Shown piece by piece: positions 1 through 8,852 of a DNA stretch of 64,000 nucleotides. Below the pieces are notes generated by a model. That model was not told the origin of the DNA and searched no databases. It saw nothing but the letters and a program-made list of their open reading frames with translations. This DNA is from Rhizobium sp. Q54 (GTDB lineage: Bacteria; Pseudomonadota; Alphaproteobacteria; Rhizobiales; Xanthobacteraceae), in contig CAMDSH010000002.1 in assembly GCA_945907045.1 (NCBI GenBank), positions 62,001-126,000 on the forward strand, read 5' to 3'. Made by a program: the position numbers and the translations under genes. The number at the start of each line of letters is the position of its first letter. Position 1 is the stretch's first letter.

Positions 1-1
1 G

Positions 2-391
2 GGGGCCTTCATGGCCTGGTGCCATGATGCGTTGCGGCCAGGCGGTATGGTCCTGCTGACATGCCCAAATATTGCAGGATTTGAAACTCTCCTGCTCGGC
101 CGGGCCTCAGGGGCGGTCGATCACGAGCACATGAATCTCTTCACGCCCCAATCGCTCGCTCAACTCGCCGAGCGATGTGGCTTTATCGAGATTGAAGTCA
201 CGACTCCAGGCGAATTGGACGTTGATCTCGTCCAACGGGCCTTGAAGGCGGGTGAAATTGGCAAAACGGATTTGGGCCCCTTGGTCATTCGTCTGGTCGA
301 GGGAGCTAACCCCAAGCATCTTCAATCGCTAATTCAAGAGGCGAGTCTGTCATCAAACATGCGCATGATCGCCCGCAAACCGAAGAGTTAG
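2..391 (+). CDS. SAM-dependent methyltransferase, C-terminal part (cut by window edge)
   Basis: The reading frame is open at the left edge, so only the last 129 or so residues are visible. The segment 'LRPGGMVLLTCPN' is the post-motif region of class I methyltransferases, where a strand follows a 'pGG' turn. The SAM-binding GxGxG motif must lie upstream. The visible part then runs into a C-terminal region typical of the methyltransferases found in sugar clusters ('DHEHMNLFTPQSLAQL', then 'CGF'). The next gene starts 8 bases after its stop, so the two are likely co-transcribed. The substrate cannot be told from what is visible. Confidence 0.75.
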   Translation, partial: GAFMAWCHDALRPGGMVLLTCPNIAGFETLLLGRASGAVDHEHMNLFTPQSLAQLAERCGFIEIEVTTPGELDVDLVQRALKAGEIGKTDLGPLVIRLVEGANPKHLQSLIQEASLSSNMRMIARKPKS

Positions 392-399
392 AAGTTTTC

Positions 400-1593
400 A
401 TGCGCCGGCGTCAAATCGTTGTGTTTCTGAACAACAAGCTGATCACCTGCGATACAATTGTGCCATTGATGATTGAGCTTGCGGCAAAGCGTCCAAGCCT
501 TGCTGTTGAATTCGCCGTTTTTGAGGAAAATACACATGATGTGATTCAGCGAAATACCGTTTTGCTCGGTGCGATCAATTCAGTCGGAAGACTCGTATTT
601 CGCGGCCGAAGGATTTCCGCCCGTCAGAGCCTCCTACAACTTACAATTCACCGCGTTCGTTCGATCCTTTGGTTGTTGGGTCTTCTCGTTCGTGCGCTTG
701 CCGGGTGGGTGTCCCTCGTGCATTTTAAATCACTCAATCAATGGCCGCTCCGCGCCGTCGGAATGTTGGCATCTCAACACACATTCTTCTTCGAGCCATC
801 AGCTATTGGGTACGCGCCGCTTGAAAAACGCGCATCCGAACTGATGAAAATGCGCAAATATGACAACCGGCGGCCTGTGGGCAAATACTTGGTCGGTTTC
901 AGCAAATATTGGCCGCCATTCACTGACGTGCGTTTGAAGAACACGATCAAGAAACGGTTGCCGCCGCCGTTTACGTCGCGATACTGGATAAAGTATCTGG
1001 ACGAACGCAGACTAGGCGATCTCGCAAGCTGCTTCGAGGCTGCAGGTATTCCGAAATCGGAAAGTCTTGTCCTCTATATCTTGGCTTGGATGGGTCCAAC
1101 CGGCCTTCTGCGCGAGCGCGACCTGTTCCCGAAGCTATATGAGGAAACACTTCAAGTGCTGGCTGAAACTTGCCCGCAATTGCCTATTTTCATAAAGCCG
1201 CATCCAGCAATGCGCGCCGACGAACGGCGTTGGGTCATGGAGAGGGCACTCAGTTACCAGGGATTGCAGGTTGTGGTCACGGATCTGCACCCAATGCTGC
1301 TCGCGCAATCCGCCAAGTTTGCAATCGGTAACTGCTACAGCACCGCATTTTCTTCGATCCATTATTTGGGTGTTCCCACGATTGAGTACACTAACTATTC
1401 TGAACGAATCCTTCAGGAGACCAATGGTGGATCGATGCGCCCTGAGTATGTCACCCAATTTATCAGTCGGAATCCCAACGAATTGCGTCTGGCCGTTCAC
1501 AAGTACGTTCAGAACGATTCTCCAAGAATGCCTGTTTTCCAGGATGTCTTGGACGATCCTGAATTGATTTCAGCTTTAGCTGGTTCGGCTTAA
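400..1593 (+). CDS. Putative GT-B-type surface carbohydrate transferase, 397 aa
   Basis: I do not recognise a named family. The C-terminal half has features of GT-B or CDP-glycerol-transferase-like folds: 'IFIKPHPAM' near residue 258, a conserved His-Pro turn common in capsule and Kdo-type transferases, and 'GNCYSTAFSSIHYLGVPTIEY' (about 310-330), an acceptor-protecting Ser/Thr loop of the same type. A hydrophobic stretch near residues 85-105 could contact the membrane. It sits 8 bases after the methyltransferase and 33 bases before the next one. I infer that it transfers an activated sugar, possibly a nonulosonic acid, to the surface glycan. An epimerase-like role cannot be excluded. Confidence 0.5.
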   Translation: MRRRQIVVFLNNKLITCDTIVPLMIELAAKRPSLAVEFAVFEENTHDVIQRNTVLLGAINSVGRLVFRGRRISARQSLLQLTIHRVRSILWLLGLLVRALAGWVSLVHFKSLNQWPLRAVGMLASQHTFFFEPSAIGYAPLEKRASELMKMRKYDNRRPVGKYLVGFSKYWPPFTDVRLKNTIKKRLPPPFTSRYWIKYLDERRLGDLASCFEAAGIPKSESLVLYILAWMGPTGLLRERDLFPKLYEETLQVLAETCPQLPIFIKPHPAMRADERRWVMERALSYQGLQVVVTDLHPMLLAQSAKFAIGNCYSTAFSSIHYLGVPTIEYTNYSERILQETNGGSMRPEYVTQFISRNPNELRLAVHKYVQNDSPRMPVFQDVLDDPELISALAGSA

Positions 1594-1626
1594 ATTCAAA
1601 ATCTTGAAACAGAAAACAGATCAAAA

Positions 1627-2673
1627 ATGGAAAAACGCGCAGTGACGGCCGCCGCAAAGTATCTTAAAACCGTAAGGTCATTTGACGACGAGAGCTATTG
1701 GCCTCTCATTATGTTCTGCAATACGAATATTTTTATGTGGCACATCGATGCATTCCAGCATGCCGGCGATCCAGTGTCGGCATTCGTCGAACAATTTGAA
1801 CGGGCGGAGGTATTTTTGCGAGCCGCATCGGCTTCGCGGATTGCCCGCGAACATTTTCCGGTTCGCGCTATCGGCGAACGACCAAATTCAAGCGAGAGCT
1901 TCATCTCGACGATGTTCAGTGATGTCTGGCTGGCGCTGTCGGACGACGTTTATTTTGATGAGACGCACAACTTCATCGTTGAGCGATTCGCTCGCAATGG
2001 GGTTGATGCGCGTGAGATCTTTAAGGATAAGCTTGTTATCGACGTCGGTTGCGGAAGTGGAAAATTTTCCGCTGGTATCGCGCGCCTGGGTGCAAAAAAG
2101 GTCATCGGTTTCGACATCGGCCAAAAAGGTCTCGAATTTGCACGCCAACAGGCTAAAAAGGCTCCTTATGGGGATCGGTTAGAGTATTGCTACGGTTCGG
2201 CGCACGAACTGCCGGTGGATGATAAAAGCGTCGACGTCGTCTGGTCGAATGGCGTTGTACATCTCACGGATGATTACGACGGTTGCATAAAAGAATTTTC
2301 TCGCGTCATTAAGCCCGGCGGGACACTCTATCTTTATGTCAACGGCCGGTTCGGACTCTTCGAGCTGATGTTTAATACGCTCCGGCAAACAAGCGAATCT
2401 GTTCCCCGGCATTTGTTCCAACATTTTCTGCTTTCGCTCGGAATCAATAGCGGCCGTGTGTATTGGATGATGTGCGCATTTTACGCGACTTACCAATGGC
2501 GCGCGAAAAATGAAGTCGAAGCGCTGCTGTCGCGTGAAGGATTTGTCGACATCCATCAACTCATACGCGGAATGGATTTTGATCAGATTGAGCAAGTATC
2601 CGCCGGGATTCCGCACGCCGCTGTAAAATATGGCGAGGCGCAATTGAAATATCTCGCTCGACGGGCTGTCTAG
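1627..2673 (+). CDS. Class I SAM-dependent methyltransferase, paralog A
   Basis: The protein has 348 residues. An N-terminal region of about 135 residues precedes the methyltransferase core. The SAM site is 'VIDVGCGSGKF' near residue 138, followed by the acidic strand end 'VIGFDIG' and, later, 'VVWSNGVVHLTDD' and 'VIKPGGTLYLYV'. A conserved stretch '[10 protein letters not shown]' follows the core and is shared with the next gene, as are 'HFL.SLGI..GR..W' and the end '.KYGE.QL.Y.ARR'. The two genes are therefore a tandem duplication. Only one base separates this stop from the TTG start of paralog B. The likely role is O- or N-methylation of a sugar residue or its precursor; the substrate is unknown. 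Confidence 0.85.
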   Translation: MEKRAVTAAAKYLKTVRSFDDESYWPLIMFCNTNIFMWHIDAFQHAGDPVSAFVEQFERAEVFLRAASASRIAREHFPVRAIGERPNSSESFISTMFSDVWLALSDDVYFDETHNFIVERFARNGVDAREIFKDKLVIDVGCGSGKFSAGIARLGAKKVIGFDIGQKGLEFARQQAKKAPYGDRLEYCYGSAHELPVDDKSVDVVWSNGVVHLTDDYDGCIKEFSRVIKPGGTLYLYVNGRFGLFELMFNTLRQTSESVPRHLFQHFLLSLGINSGRVYWMMCAFYATYQWRAKNEVEALLSREGFVDIHQLIRGMDFDQIEQVSAGIPHAAVKYGEAQLKYLARRAV

Positions 2674-2674
2674 C

Positions 2675-3748
2675 TTGCCTCAACCTGATGCGGAAATGTT
2701 TGCTACCTGTCTTGCCGCGAAAGACAGGCTTGAGCAGGCAGCAAAGCGCGCTGTCGGGAAGTCGGCCTGGGCGCTTAAGGCATTTATCGGACTTAATTTC
2801 TTCTACTGGCATTTGACGGCGTTTGACCGTCCGCAAAATCCAATTCCGGATTTTATCCGAATGTGCGATGCGGCTACCTCACTTCTTCAGAGCGGTGCCG
2901 TCCAGTCGACGGAGGTTGAGTCGCAGTTGACTTCCGATACGCAAATTGCCGATTCACGAAATGAACCATGGCAATCCAATTTGGGCGATCTGTATTCGGC
3001 TGTTTATACGGCGATGCCGGATGCCGAGTATTTTGAAGAAAGCCGCTACGTTCTTCGGGGCCGTCTTGAGACGAATGGCATTCGGCCGGCGGATTTGTTC
3101 GGCGGTAAAGTGATTGTGGATGCTGGATGTGGTGCAGGCAAGTTCACGCAGGCCATCGCCAGCTTCGGTGCCAAACGCGTGATCGGCATTGATATTGGCG
3201 AGGAGAATATTGCCTTTGCGAAAGAGCAAGCGAAAAAAGTACCGCACGGAGCCAAAATCGATTATCGAGTCGGTTCTGTTCTTAACTTGCCGGTCGAAGA
3301 CGCTTCGGCTGACTTCGTGTGGTGCAACAGTGTTGGGCACGTAACGGGTGATCAGAGGGCGACCGTCAGTGAGCTTAGTCGTGTTCTCATGCCAAATGGG
3401 CAGTTGTTCTATTACGTCAATGGCCGTTTTGGGCTGTTCGAGATTCTTCTCAAGATGCTCGTGAATGTGATGGCGGGTGTGCCAACACCCCTGATGCGTC
3501 ATTTTCTTCAGAGTCTTGGAATTGGCGCCGGACGTATTTCCTGGATTATCGCGTGTATCTTCGCTCCGTATGAGTTTCTTCCGCGTGCAGAGGTAGAGCA
3601 GCTGCTGTGTGAGAATGGCTTCACGGATTTTCGGCTTTTGACTCGTGGGATCGATATAGATTACTCGGAAAAGATCGCCAGAGGTGAACCATTCGCCGAT
3701 CTGAAATATGGCGAAGGGCAGCTGCGCTATATTGCGCGGCGCGTTTAG
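2675..3748 (+). CDS. Class I SAM-dependent methyltransferase, paralog B
   Basis: The protein has 357 residues if the TTG at 2675 is used; an ATG at 2696 would give a form 7 residues shorter and is equally plausible. The SAM motif is '[10 protein letters not shown]' with 'VIGIDIG' after it. The catalytic-face segment reads '[13 protein letters not shown]' where paralog A has 'VVWSNGVVHLTDD'. The whole layout matches paralog A, including the N-terminal extension with 'FYWHLTAFD' against 'FMWHIDAFQ' in A. Retention of both copies suggests two substrates or two positions. The gene is followed after 4 bases by cysC. Confidence 0.83.
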   Translation: MPQPDAEMFATCLAAKDRLEQAAKRAVGKSAWALKAFIGLNFFYWHLTAFDRPQNPIPDFIRMCDAATSLLQSGAVQSTEVESQLTSDTQIADSRNEPWQSNLGDLYSAVYTAMPDAEYFEESRYVLRGRLETNGIRPADLFGGKVIVDAGCGAGKFTQAIASFGAKRVIGIDIGEENIAFAKEQAKKVPHGAKIDYRVGSVLNLPVEDASADFVWCNSVGHVTGDQRATVSELSRVLMPNGQLFYYVNGRFGLFEILLKMLVNVMAGVPTPLMRHFLQSLGIGAGRISWIIACIFAPYEFLPRAEVEQLLCENGFTDFRLLTRGIDIDYSEKIARGEPFADLKYGEGQLRYIARRV

Positions 3749-3752
3749 CCGC

Positions 3753-4361
3753 ATGAGCCAGGGTGCCAGCAATATCGAGCGATACAATTTTCACGTGAAT
3801 AAGGAACTGCGCGCTCGTATGAAAGGGCAGCGGCCTTGCATCGTTTGGTTCACAGGACTTTCGGGTGCCGGAAAATCGACGATCATGAACTTCGTCGAAC
3901 AAAAACTCAGTCAGCAAGGTGTTCACACTTACGCGCTCGACGGCGACAATCTTCGTTTCGGCCTCAACCGGGATCTCGGGTTTAGTGATGCCGATCGCGT
4001 TGAGAACGTCAGACGAGCGGGGGAAGTTGCGCGCCTGATGCTTGATGCGGGCCTGATCGTGCTTTGCGCCTTCATTTCACCGTTTCGTGCAGATCGAAAA
4101 ATTGTGCGGGATGCGGTTGGGCCAGATGAATTCATCGAAGTTTTTGTTGATGCTCCGCTCGACGCCTGTATGGCCCGGGATCCAAAAGGACTTTACGCAA
4201 AGGCTCGCCAGGGCAAAGTCCGTTATGTTACTGGGATCGATTCGCCCTACGAGGCTCCGGAATCACCGGAAGTTCATCTGAGATCTATCGATGCCCCGCC
4301 CTCGGTGCTAGCCGATCGAGTCGTCGAGCAACTTAAATCGGCGGGAGTATTCGGCGTTTAG
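3753..4361 (+). CDS. cysC: Adenylylsulfate (APS) kinase
   Basis: CysC phosphorylates APS with ATP to give PAPS, the sulfate donor for sulfotransferases. The 202-residue protein has the Walker A loop 'GLSGAGKS' (35-42), the APS-binding '[16 protein letters not shown]' segment, 'ISPFRADR', and '[18 protein letters not shown]' with the lid region '[10 protein letters not shown]'. All are standard for the family. I chose the ATG at 3753, 4 bases after the preceding stop; an in-frame ATG at 3708 lies inside the upstream gene and adds unrelated residues. It is a stand-alone kinase, not fused to CysN. Its ATP sulfurylase partner is most likely the fusion protein at 25.5 kb, and the sulfotransferase-like genes at 23.3-25.5 kb are the likely PAPS users. 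Confidence 0.95.
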   Translation: MSQGASNIERYNFHVNKELRARMKGQRPCIVWFTGLSGAGKSTIMNFVEQKLSQQGVHTYALDGDNLRFGLNRDLGFSDADRVENVRRAGEVARLMLDAGLIVLCAFISPFRADRKIVRDAVGPDEFIEVFVDAPLDACMARDPKGLYAKARQGKVRYVTGIDSPYEAPESPEVHLRSIDAPPSVLADRVVEQLKSAGVFGV

Positions 4362-4461
4362 TTGCCGCGTTCGTGGGCGTCCACGATTGGAGGCTTCGTC
4401 AACATGGCTACGTTTAATTCGAAATTGCGTGACAACCCATTCAGTGGAAAAAGAGTCGGTG

Positions 4462-5373
4462 ATGTCCGCCCACGATCATTTCGTGCCACCTGGACTGTTC
4501 ACTCTCGGCACCGTTCAGCTTGGCCAGCCCTACGGGCTCGGTTCGGCGAGAATGGGTATGGACTCACAATTTGCGGAGTCGATCCTTGACGCGGCGGTTA
4601 CTGCTGGGATTGCGTGGCTCGATACCGCGCAGGGTTACGGCGAATCTGAATCGAGGATTGGGCAATGGTGTGTGCGGCATGGTGCTCGGGTCCGCGTCGT
4701 TTCCAAGCTGCGTCCCCTTGCGTCCGTGCCCGATGATGAGATCGCAGTCACTGTGAGGCGGGCTGTCGATGAAAGCCGGCACCGCCTGCGGATCGAAAAG
4801 ATCGATGCCTATCTGACCCGTGCTGTTGATCTCACGCGGGGCTCAGTCGCAACTGCATTGCGACGGGCGCAGGAAACCGGACGCATCGGGCGGTTCGGTG
4901 CTTCGGTCTACACGCAGGAGGAGGTCGAAGCTGTACTCGCAGTTCCTGGTATTGGCGTTGCGCAAATTCCGTTGAGTGTCGTGTCCCGTTCAATAATGAA
5001 ACAGAGCGTGATCGCCGCCGCCGCAGATCGTGGCGTCATGGTATTTGCCCGCAGTGTATTTCTGCAGGGCGCGTTGTTGTTGGCGCCGTCTGATTTGCCG
5101 GTGCATTTGGCGAGCCTCGCGCCCATTGTAGGAAAACTTCGCACCCTGGCGCTCGAGTGCAGGGTGCCATTGTCCGCGCTACTCATCGCCGCCGTTCGCA
5201 ACACGCCGGGCGTTTATTCACCCGTTCTCGGCGTCGACTCCCCCGATCAATTGAGCGAACTTGCGGCCGCAGCCCAGGTCAACGTGACGTCTGAGGCGAT
5301 CGAGGCGGCTATCCGTATTGGGCTGAACACGCCAGCGGACATCGTCGATCCGCGAAATTGGCCGCAAGCCTAA
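4462..5373 (+). CDS. Aldo/keto reductase family protein with altered tetrad
   Basis: The 303-residue protein has the AKR barrel pattern: 'LGTVQLGQPYG' at the start, 'WLDTAQGYGESE' with Asp54 and Tyr59, 'VVSKL' with Lys82, and the C-terminal 'VLGVDSPDQLSEL' cofactor loop. The catalytic His that normally sits in a 'YxLHxxD' context is replaced: the protein reads 'YLTRAVD' with Arg120. This may change or abolish carbonyl reduction. I chose the ATG at 4462; a TTG at 4387 adds 25 residues with no family resemblance. It lies about 100 bases downstream of cysC. Related proteins occur in nonulosonate and other sugar clusters, where their job is often unknown. Confidence 0.8.
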   Translation: MSAHDHFVPPGLFTLGTVQLGQPYGLGSARMGMDSQFAESILDAAVTAGIAWLDTAQGYGESESRIGQWCVRHGARVRVVSKLRPLASVPDDEIAVTVRRAVDESRHRLRIEKIDAYLTRAVDLTRGSVATALRRAQETGRIGRFGASVYTQEEVEAVLAVPGIGVAQIPLSVVSRSIMKQSVIAAAADRGVMVFARSVFLQGALLLAPSDLPVHLASLAPIVGKLRTLALECRVPLSALLIAAVRNTPGVYSPVLGVDSPDQLSELAAAAQVNVTSEAIEAAIRIGLNTPADIVDPRNWPQA

Positions 5374-5505
5374 GCATTCCACCGCACCACTATAATCGCT
5401 AAATTAATAATATATTCAATGGCTTATTGGTCGGTTCCAAGGCTGTAGTACCAATGCTTGACAATTACGTTCACAAGATGAACATAGGACTGCGGTATGA
5501 AGATG

Positions 5506-5529
5506 GTCCGGGCAAAGAGTCACCCGGAC
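5506..5529. terminator. Possible bidirectional hairpin between convergent genes
   Basis: A perfect 7-base inverted repeat (GTCCGGG and CCCGGAC) encloses a 10-base loop. It lies in the 209-base gap between the convergent aldo/keto reductase and legB genes. No clear run of T follows on either strand, so it is a weak intrinsic terminator at best. The rest of this gap is AT-rich near 5395-5420 and shows nothing else I can name. Confidence 0.3.
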
Positions 5530-5582
5530 TGTGGTAGCTTTAACCTTCAGCCCCGCAATGAATCATTCAAACGCAAAAACCA

Positions 5583-6614
5583 TTAGGCAATGTACGCGCC
5601 ACTTGGCCGGACATTCCCGAACTGCAATCGTCTTCGCCACCAACTCACAGTCTCAGCGATACCGTCTTCGAGGGCGGTCGCTGAATTCCAACCGGTAGCC
5701 TTTTGAAACCGGCTGGCGTCAGCTTCAAGTAACCGAACTTCCGACGGACCTGGTCTGAATCTTGTTTCCTCAGTGACGACGGGTTTGTTTGTGCCTACAG
5801 CTGCACGGATGGCATCCACCGTTTCGCTGATCGTTACCGTCCGGCCGGTACCGCAATTGTAGGGTTCACCGTAAGACAGGTTCTCTACCGAACCTGCCGC
5901 CAGAAAAGCGCGTGCGGTGTCGCGAACAAATGTAAAATCTCGCTTTGTGGAAATATCGCCCAAATGGATTGAGGTGCAGGCCGGATCAAGCGCTTGGCGA
6001 ATTGTCGAAGAAATGACTGCGCGTTCGCTCTGCCTTGGTCCATACGTGTTGAAGGGGCGCAGAATAATGATAGGGCTGTCGAAGGATTTTGCGTAAGCAG
6101 TTGCCATCATGTCGGCGCCCGCTTTGCTCGCGGCGTACGGTGACTGCGCCACGACCGGATGCCCTTCGTTGATGGGCGTGAATTGGGCGGTGCCATATAC
6201 CTCGCTTGTCGATGTGTGAACGATGCGGCGAACTCCATGTGCTCGAGCGCCCTCGAGGACATTGAGAGTTCCGGTCACATTGACATCTACGTATGATTGG
6301 GCCGCTGCGTAGGAATATGGAATTGCAATCAGTGCGGCGAGGTGGAAAACGATCTCTTGCCCCTCCACCAAGCGGCGCGTGAATGCGGAATCCCGGACAT
6401 CGCCGCGTACCAACTTTATCGCTTCGCGAACATCGTCGTCTAAAGTGTCGAGCCAGCCGTGAGTATCGCTACCCGTGTAAAGGCTGAGCGCAGTTACATT
6501 TGCGCCGGCGGCCACGAGTGCTTCGACCAAATGCGAACCAATAAATCCGTCAGCGCCTGTGACGAGAACCTTGGCTCTGCGGTAGGAATTGGAATAGTTG
6601 CTGTGATGGCTCAT
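5583..6614 (-). CDS. legB: NAD-dependent 4,6-dehydratase of the legionaminic acid pathway (LegB)
   Basis: LegB removes water across C4-C6 of a nucleotide-activated GlcNAc (GDP-GlcNAc in Campylobacter) to give the 4-keto-6-deoxy sugar. The 343-residue extended SDR has the NAD(P) loop 'GADGFIG' (20-26), 'TSTSEVYG' (134-141) and the catalytic pair Tyr160/Lys164 in 'YAASK'. The segment 'GSDTHGWLD' near residue 50 resembles the 'GWLD' signature of LegB proteins. It is one of few reverse-strand genes in the left half, divergent from the NeuB-like gene at 6716, and the other legionaminic genes run from there. Confidence 0.85.
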   Translation of the reverse strand: MSHHSNYSNSYRRAKVLVTGADGFIGSHLVEALVAAGANVTALSLYTGSDTHGWLDTLDDDVREAIKLVRGDVRDSAFTRRLVEGQEIVFHLAALIAIPYSYAAAQSYVDVNVTGTLNVLEGARAHGVRRIVHTSTSEVYGTAQFTPINEGHPVVAQSPYAASKAGADMMATAYAKSFDSPIIILRPFNTYGPRQSERAVISSTIRQALDPACTSIHLGDISTKRDFTFVRDTARAFLAAGSVENLSYGEPYNCGTGRTVTISETVDAIRAAVGTNKPVVTEETRFRPGPSEVRLLEADASRFQKATGWNSATALEDGIAETVSWWRRRLQFGNVRPSGAYIA

Positions 6615-6656
6615 TCGGTGGCGTGTTTCTGTATCGGTGAATTCTCAACACACAAT

Positions 6657-6687
6657 AGTAAAGCGTGGACTGGCGCGCCAATGTCAA
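6657..6687 (-). promoter_or_regulatory. Candidate sigma-70-type promoter for legB
   Basis: On the reverse strand a perfect TTGACA (6687-6682) lies about 20 bases upstream of TTTACT (6662-6657), with a spacer of 19 bases and the legB ATG at 6614. The spacer contains the 10-base palindrome TGGCGCGCCA (6671-6680). The spacing is longer than ideal, so this is tentative. Confidence 0.35.
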
Positions 6688-6704
6688 GTTCCATAGCTGG
6701 ACCG

Positions 6705-6710
6705 AAAGGA
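6705..6710 (+). promoter_or_regulatory. Ribosome binding site fixing the start of the NeuB-like gene
   Basis: AAAGGA ends 5 bases before the ATG at 6716. It supports this start over an upstream in-frame codon at 6665, which would add 17 residues with no family match. Confidence 0.6.
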
Positions 6711-6715
6711 TAGCG

Positions 6716-7729
6716 ATGAACCTTTTTGGCAAGAATCTTGATCGTGATATCGTTCTGATCGCGGAAATTGGCGTTAATCACGAAGGCAATGTGGAGACGG
6801 CCGCCAAACTGATCAGATCGTCGGCCGAAGCCGGTGCTGACGCGGTTAAATTTCAGAGTTACACGCCCAAGCGTTTCATAGCAGCAACCGATGCAGAAAG
6901 GCTGACTCGAATTCAGCGTTTCATGTTGGATGAAGCCGCGCACCGGACGTTGGCGAAAATTGCCAAGGATGCCGGCATCGTCTTCTTTTCCTCTGCCATT
7001 ACCGAAGATTGGGTAGACCTCATTGCGGAACTCTCACCCGCCATCAAGATTGCCAGTGGCGACCTCACATTTGAGCCCGTAATCCGGGCCGCGGCTCGCA
7101 CTGGCCGGTTGCTAATCGTCTCGACCGGCTGCGGCACGGTTGAGGAAATCGATCGCACGGTTGACTGGATAGCAGATGAAGTTGGCCGTGAGAATCTTGC
7201 CGGACGGCTTGTTCTGATGCATTGCGTCGCTGCTTATCCGACGCCTCTCGCGCAAGCCAATCTCGCGAGTATCCCATTTCTTGGGGCACGATATGGCGTG
7301 GCTGTCGGCTGGTCCAACCATGTGCTCGGCTCTGATGCTTGTCACGCTGCCGTCGCCCTTGGTGCGCGCGTTGTGGAAGTGCACGTCACCGACCGCAAGC
7401 GAGATCGAACCTTCCGTGATCATGAGCTCTCGCTGGAGCCGCCGGAGCTTGCAGAACTTGCCGAGAAGCTGCCCCTCATCCGCGCATCCATAGGCGAATA
7501 TGCCAAGGCGCCCATGCCTTGCGAAATTTCCGTGCGTGATGCAATCCGAAAGGGCGTCACAGCGGCCCGTGACTTGCCGAAGGGGACGGTGCTTTGTGCC
7601 GATGACTTGATGTATTCACGGCCTGCTAGCGGATTTCCTGCGGAGCAAATGCGCAATTTGATTGGGCGCCACATCAAGTCTGCGGTAGTGGGTGGCACAT
7701 CGCTGCTACCGGCCCATATTGATCGCTGA
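6716..7729 (+). CDS. neuB: NeuB-family nonulosonate synthase, divergent
   Basis: NeuB enzymes condense PEP with a hexose derivative to form a nine-carbon 2-ulosonic acid. The 337-residue protein has the usual TIM barrel and a C-terminal SAF (antifreeze-like) domain (about 278-335). Conserved residues present include Glu17 in 'IAEIGVNHEG', Lys45 in 'AVKFQSY', Lys111 in 'IKIASGD', His223 and Asp235. The normally strong 'EKHFT' signature is replaced by 'EVHVTDRKRDRTFRDH', so its substrate may differ from that of the second synthase at 12.1 kb. The ptmE-like gene starts 2 bases after its stop. It is one of three NeuB paralogs in the window. Confidence 0.88.
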   Translation: MNLFGKNLDRDIVLIAEIGVNHEGNVETAAKLIRSSAEAGADAVKFQSYTPKRFIAATDAERLTRIQRFMLDEAAHRTLAKIAKDAGIVFFSSAITEDWVDLIAELSPAIKIASGDLTFEPVIRAAARTGRLLIVSTGCGTVEEIDRTVDWIADEVGRENLAGRLVLMHCVAAYPTPLAQANLASIPFLGARYGVAVGWSNHVLGSDACHAAVALGARVVEVHVTDRKRDRTFRDHELSLEPPELAELAEKLPLIRASIGEYAKAPMPCEISVRDAIRKGVTAARDLPKGTVLCADDLMYSRPASGFPAEQMRNLIGRHIKSAVVGGTSLLPAHIDR

Positions 7730-7731
7730 CA

Positions 7732-8814
7732 ATGGCTTGGACACGATTTTACTGCGATATCGGCGCGCATGTGTGCGAGCCTGAGACCTCAGTCCTCGAG
7801 GTCATGGCGCGCATGGATAAAGTCACGCCTTATTTGTTCCAGGTCGTAATTGATCAAGACAAGCGCGTTCTCGGGACCGTCACGGATGGGGATATCCGCC
7901 GAGCACTTCTGCGCGGCGAGTCGGTATCCAGTCGTGTCGCCAATTCGATGAAATCTGATCCGATCGTTGGCACTGATGGTGATCAAACAGACAATGAAGA
8001 CAAGATCCGCCAGATGAGCCTCTTGAGGACGTCAAACGTCTTCATGCCGCTGCTGGACAAACAAAAGCGATTGTCGCGCATTCTTGTCTTGGAGCATGCG
8101 AGTTTTGACCGCGCCACAGCTTTGGTTATGGCGGGCGGCAAAGGACTGCGTCTCGGTAGGCGTACACGCAACATGCCAAAGCCGCTTCTTGAAGTCGGCG
8201 GTCGGCCGATGCTGGATCATGTTTTGGAGCAACTGGAGACGGCAGGCATTCAACGCATATTTGTGTCCGTGAATCACCTAGCCGAGAAGATCGCCGATTT
8301 TCTTGCAAACCGTCAGAGTGAAAGCTCCATTCACATGATTACAGAGAGTGAGATGCTGGGGACAGCGGGAGCTATCGGTCTCTTGCCGGAGATCGATAGT
8401 GGGCCACTTCTGGTACTTAACGGAGACGTCCTAAGCGACGTGAACTTTCAGGGCATGCTGGATTTCCACCAGCGCCACGGCCTTGAGGCAACAGTCGGGG
8501 CGGCTCATTACGAATATGAAGTTCCGTTCGGGGTTATCAAACACGACCAAAACGGCGCCTTCGAAGGCGTGTCGGAAAAGCCCCGTCAGCGATATTACGT
8601 CAGCGCCGGCATCAACGTGCTTTCCGCCAGCATTCGTGGGCTGGTTCCGCGGGGACAATATCTCAACATGCCGGATCTTCTCAACAGCGGACGTGAGGCG
8701 GGACTCAAAATCGGTCTTTATCCGATTCACGAATACTGGACTGACCTCGGCAGGCCGACCGATCTCGAAACCGCGCGTCCGCCCGTACATCGGGCAAAGA
8801 AATCCGGTCCGTAG
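7732..8814 (+). CDS. ptmE: CBS-domain sugar-1-phosphate nucleotidyltransferase (PtmE-like)
   Basis: In Campylobacter the PtmE protein makes GDP-glucosamine from glucosamine-1-phosphate, feeding legionaminic acid synthesis. The 360-residue protein has two CBS motifs in residues 10-125 ('VLGTVTDGDIRRALL' is the first) and an NTP-transferase domain from about 130. The latter has the loop 'VMAGGKGLRLGRRTRNMPKPLL', 'LVLNGDVLSDV' as the metal site, and 'EYWTDLGRPTDL' near the end. This CBS-plus-transferase order is typical of the PtmE group. It lies between the NeuB-like gene and legF. I infer a GDP-linked pathway as in Campylobacter. Confidence 0.85.
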   Translation: MAWTRFYCDIGAHVCEPETSVLEVMARMDKVTPYLFQVVIDQDKRVLGTVTDGDIRRALLRGESVSSRVANSMKSDPIVGTDGDQTDNEDKIRQMSLLRTSNVFMPLLDKQKRLSRILVLEHASFDRATALVMAGGKGLRLGRRTRNMPKPLLEVGGRPMLDHVLEQLETAGIQRIFVSVNHLAEKIADFLANRQSESSIHMITESEMLGTAGAIGLLPEIDSGPLLVLNGDVLSDVNFQGMLDFHQRHGLEATVGAAHYEYEVPFGVIKHDQNGAFEGVSEKPRQRYYVSAGINVLSASIRGLVPRGQYLNMPDLLNSGREAGLKIGLYPIHEYWTDLGRPTDLETARPPVHRAKKSGP

Positions 8815-8852
8815 GTCACCCGACCAATGCGAAGTACCGACCTGTTTTTTCG

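Noticed and set aside
2954-3787. Open frame of 277 codons on the reverse strand
   Set aside because: Antisense to methyltransferase paralog B; no motifs and no ribosome site.
4362-4589. Short forward frame after cysC (75 codons)
   Set aside because: Lies in another frame and overlaps the start of the aldo/keto reductase; composition is Arg-rich without motif. The 100-base gap before 4462 shows nothing else.
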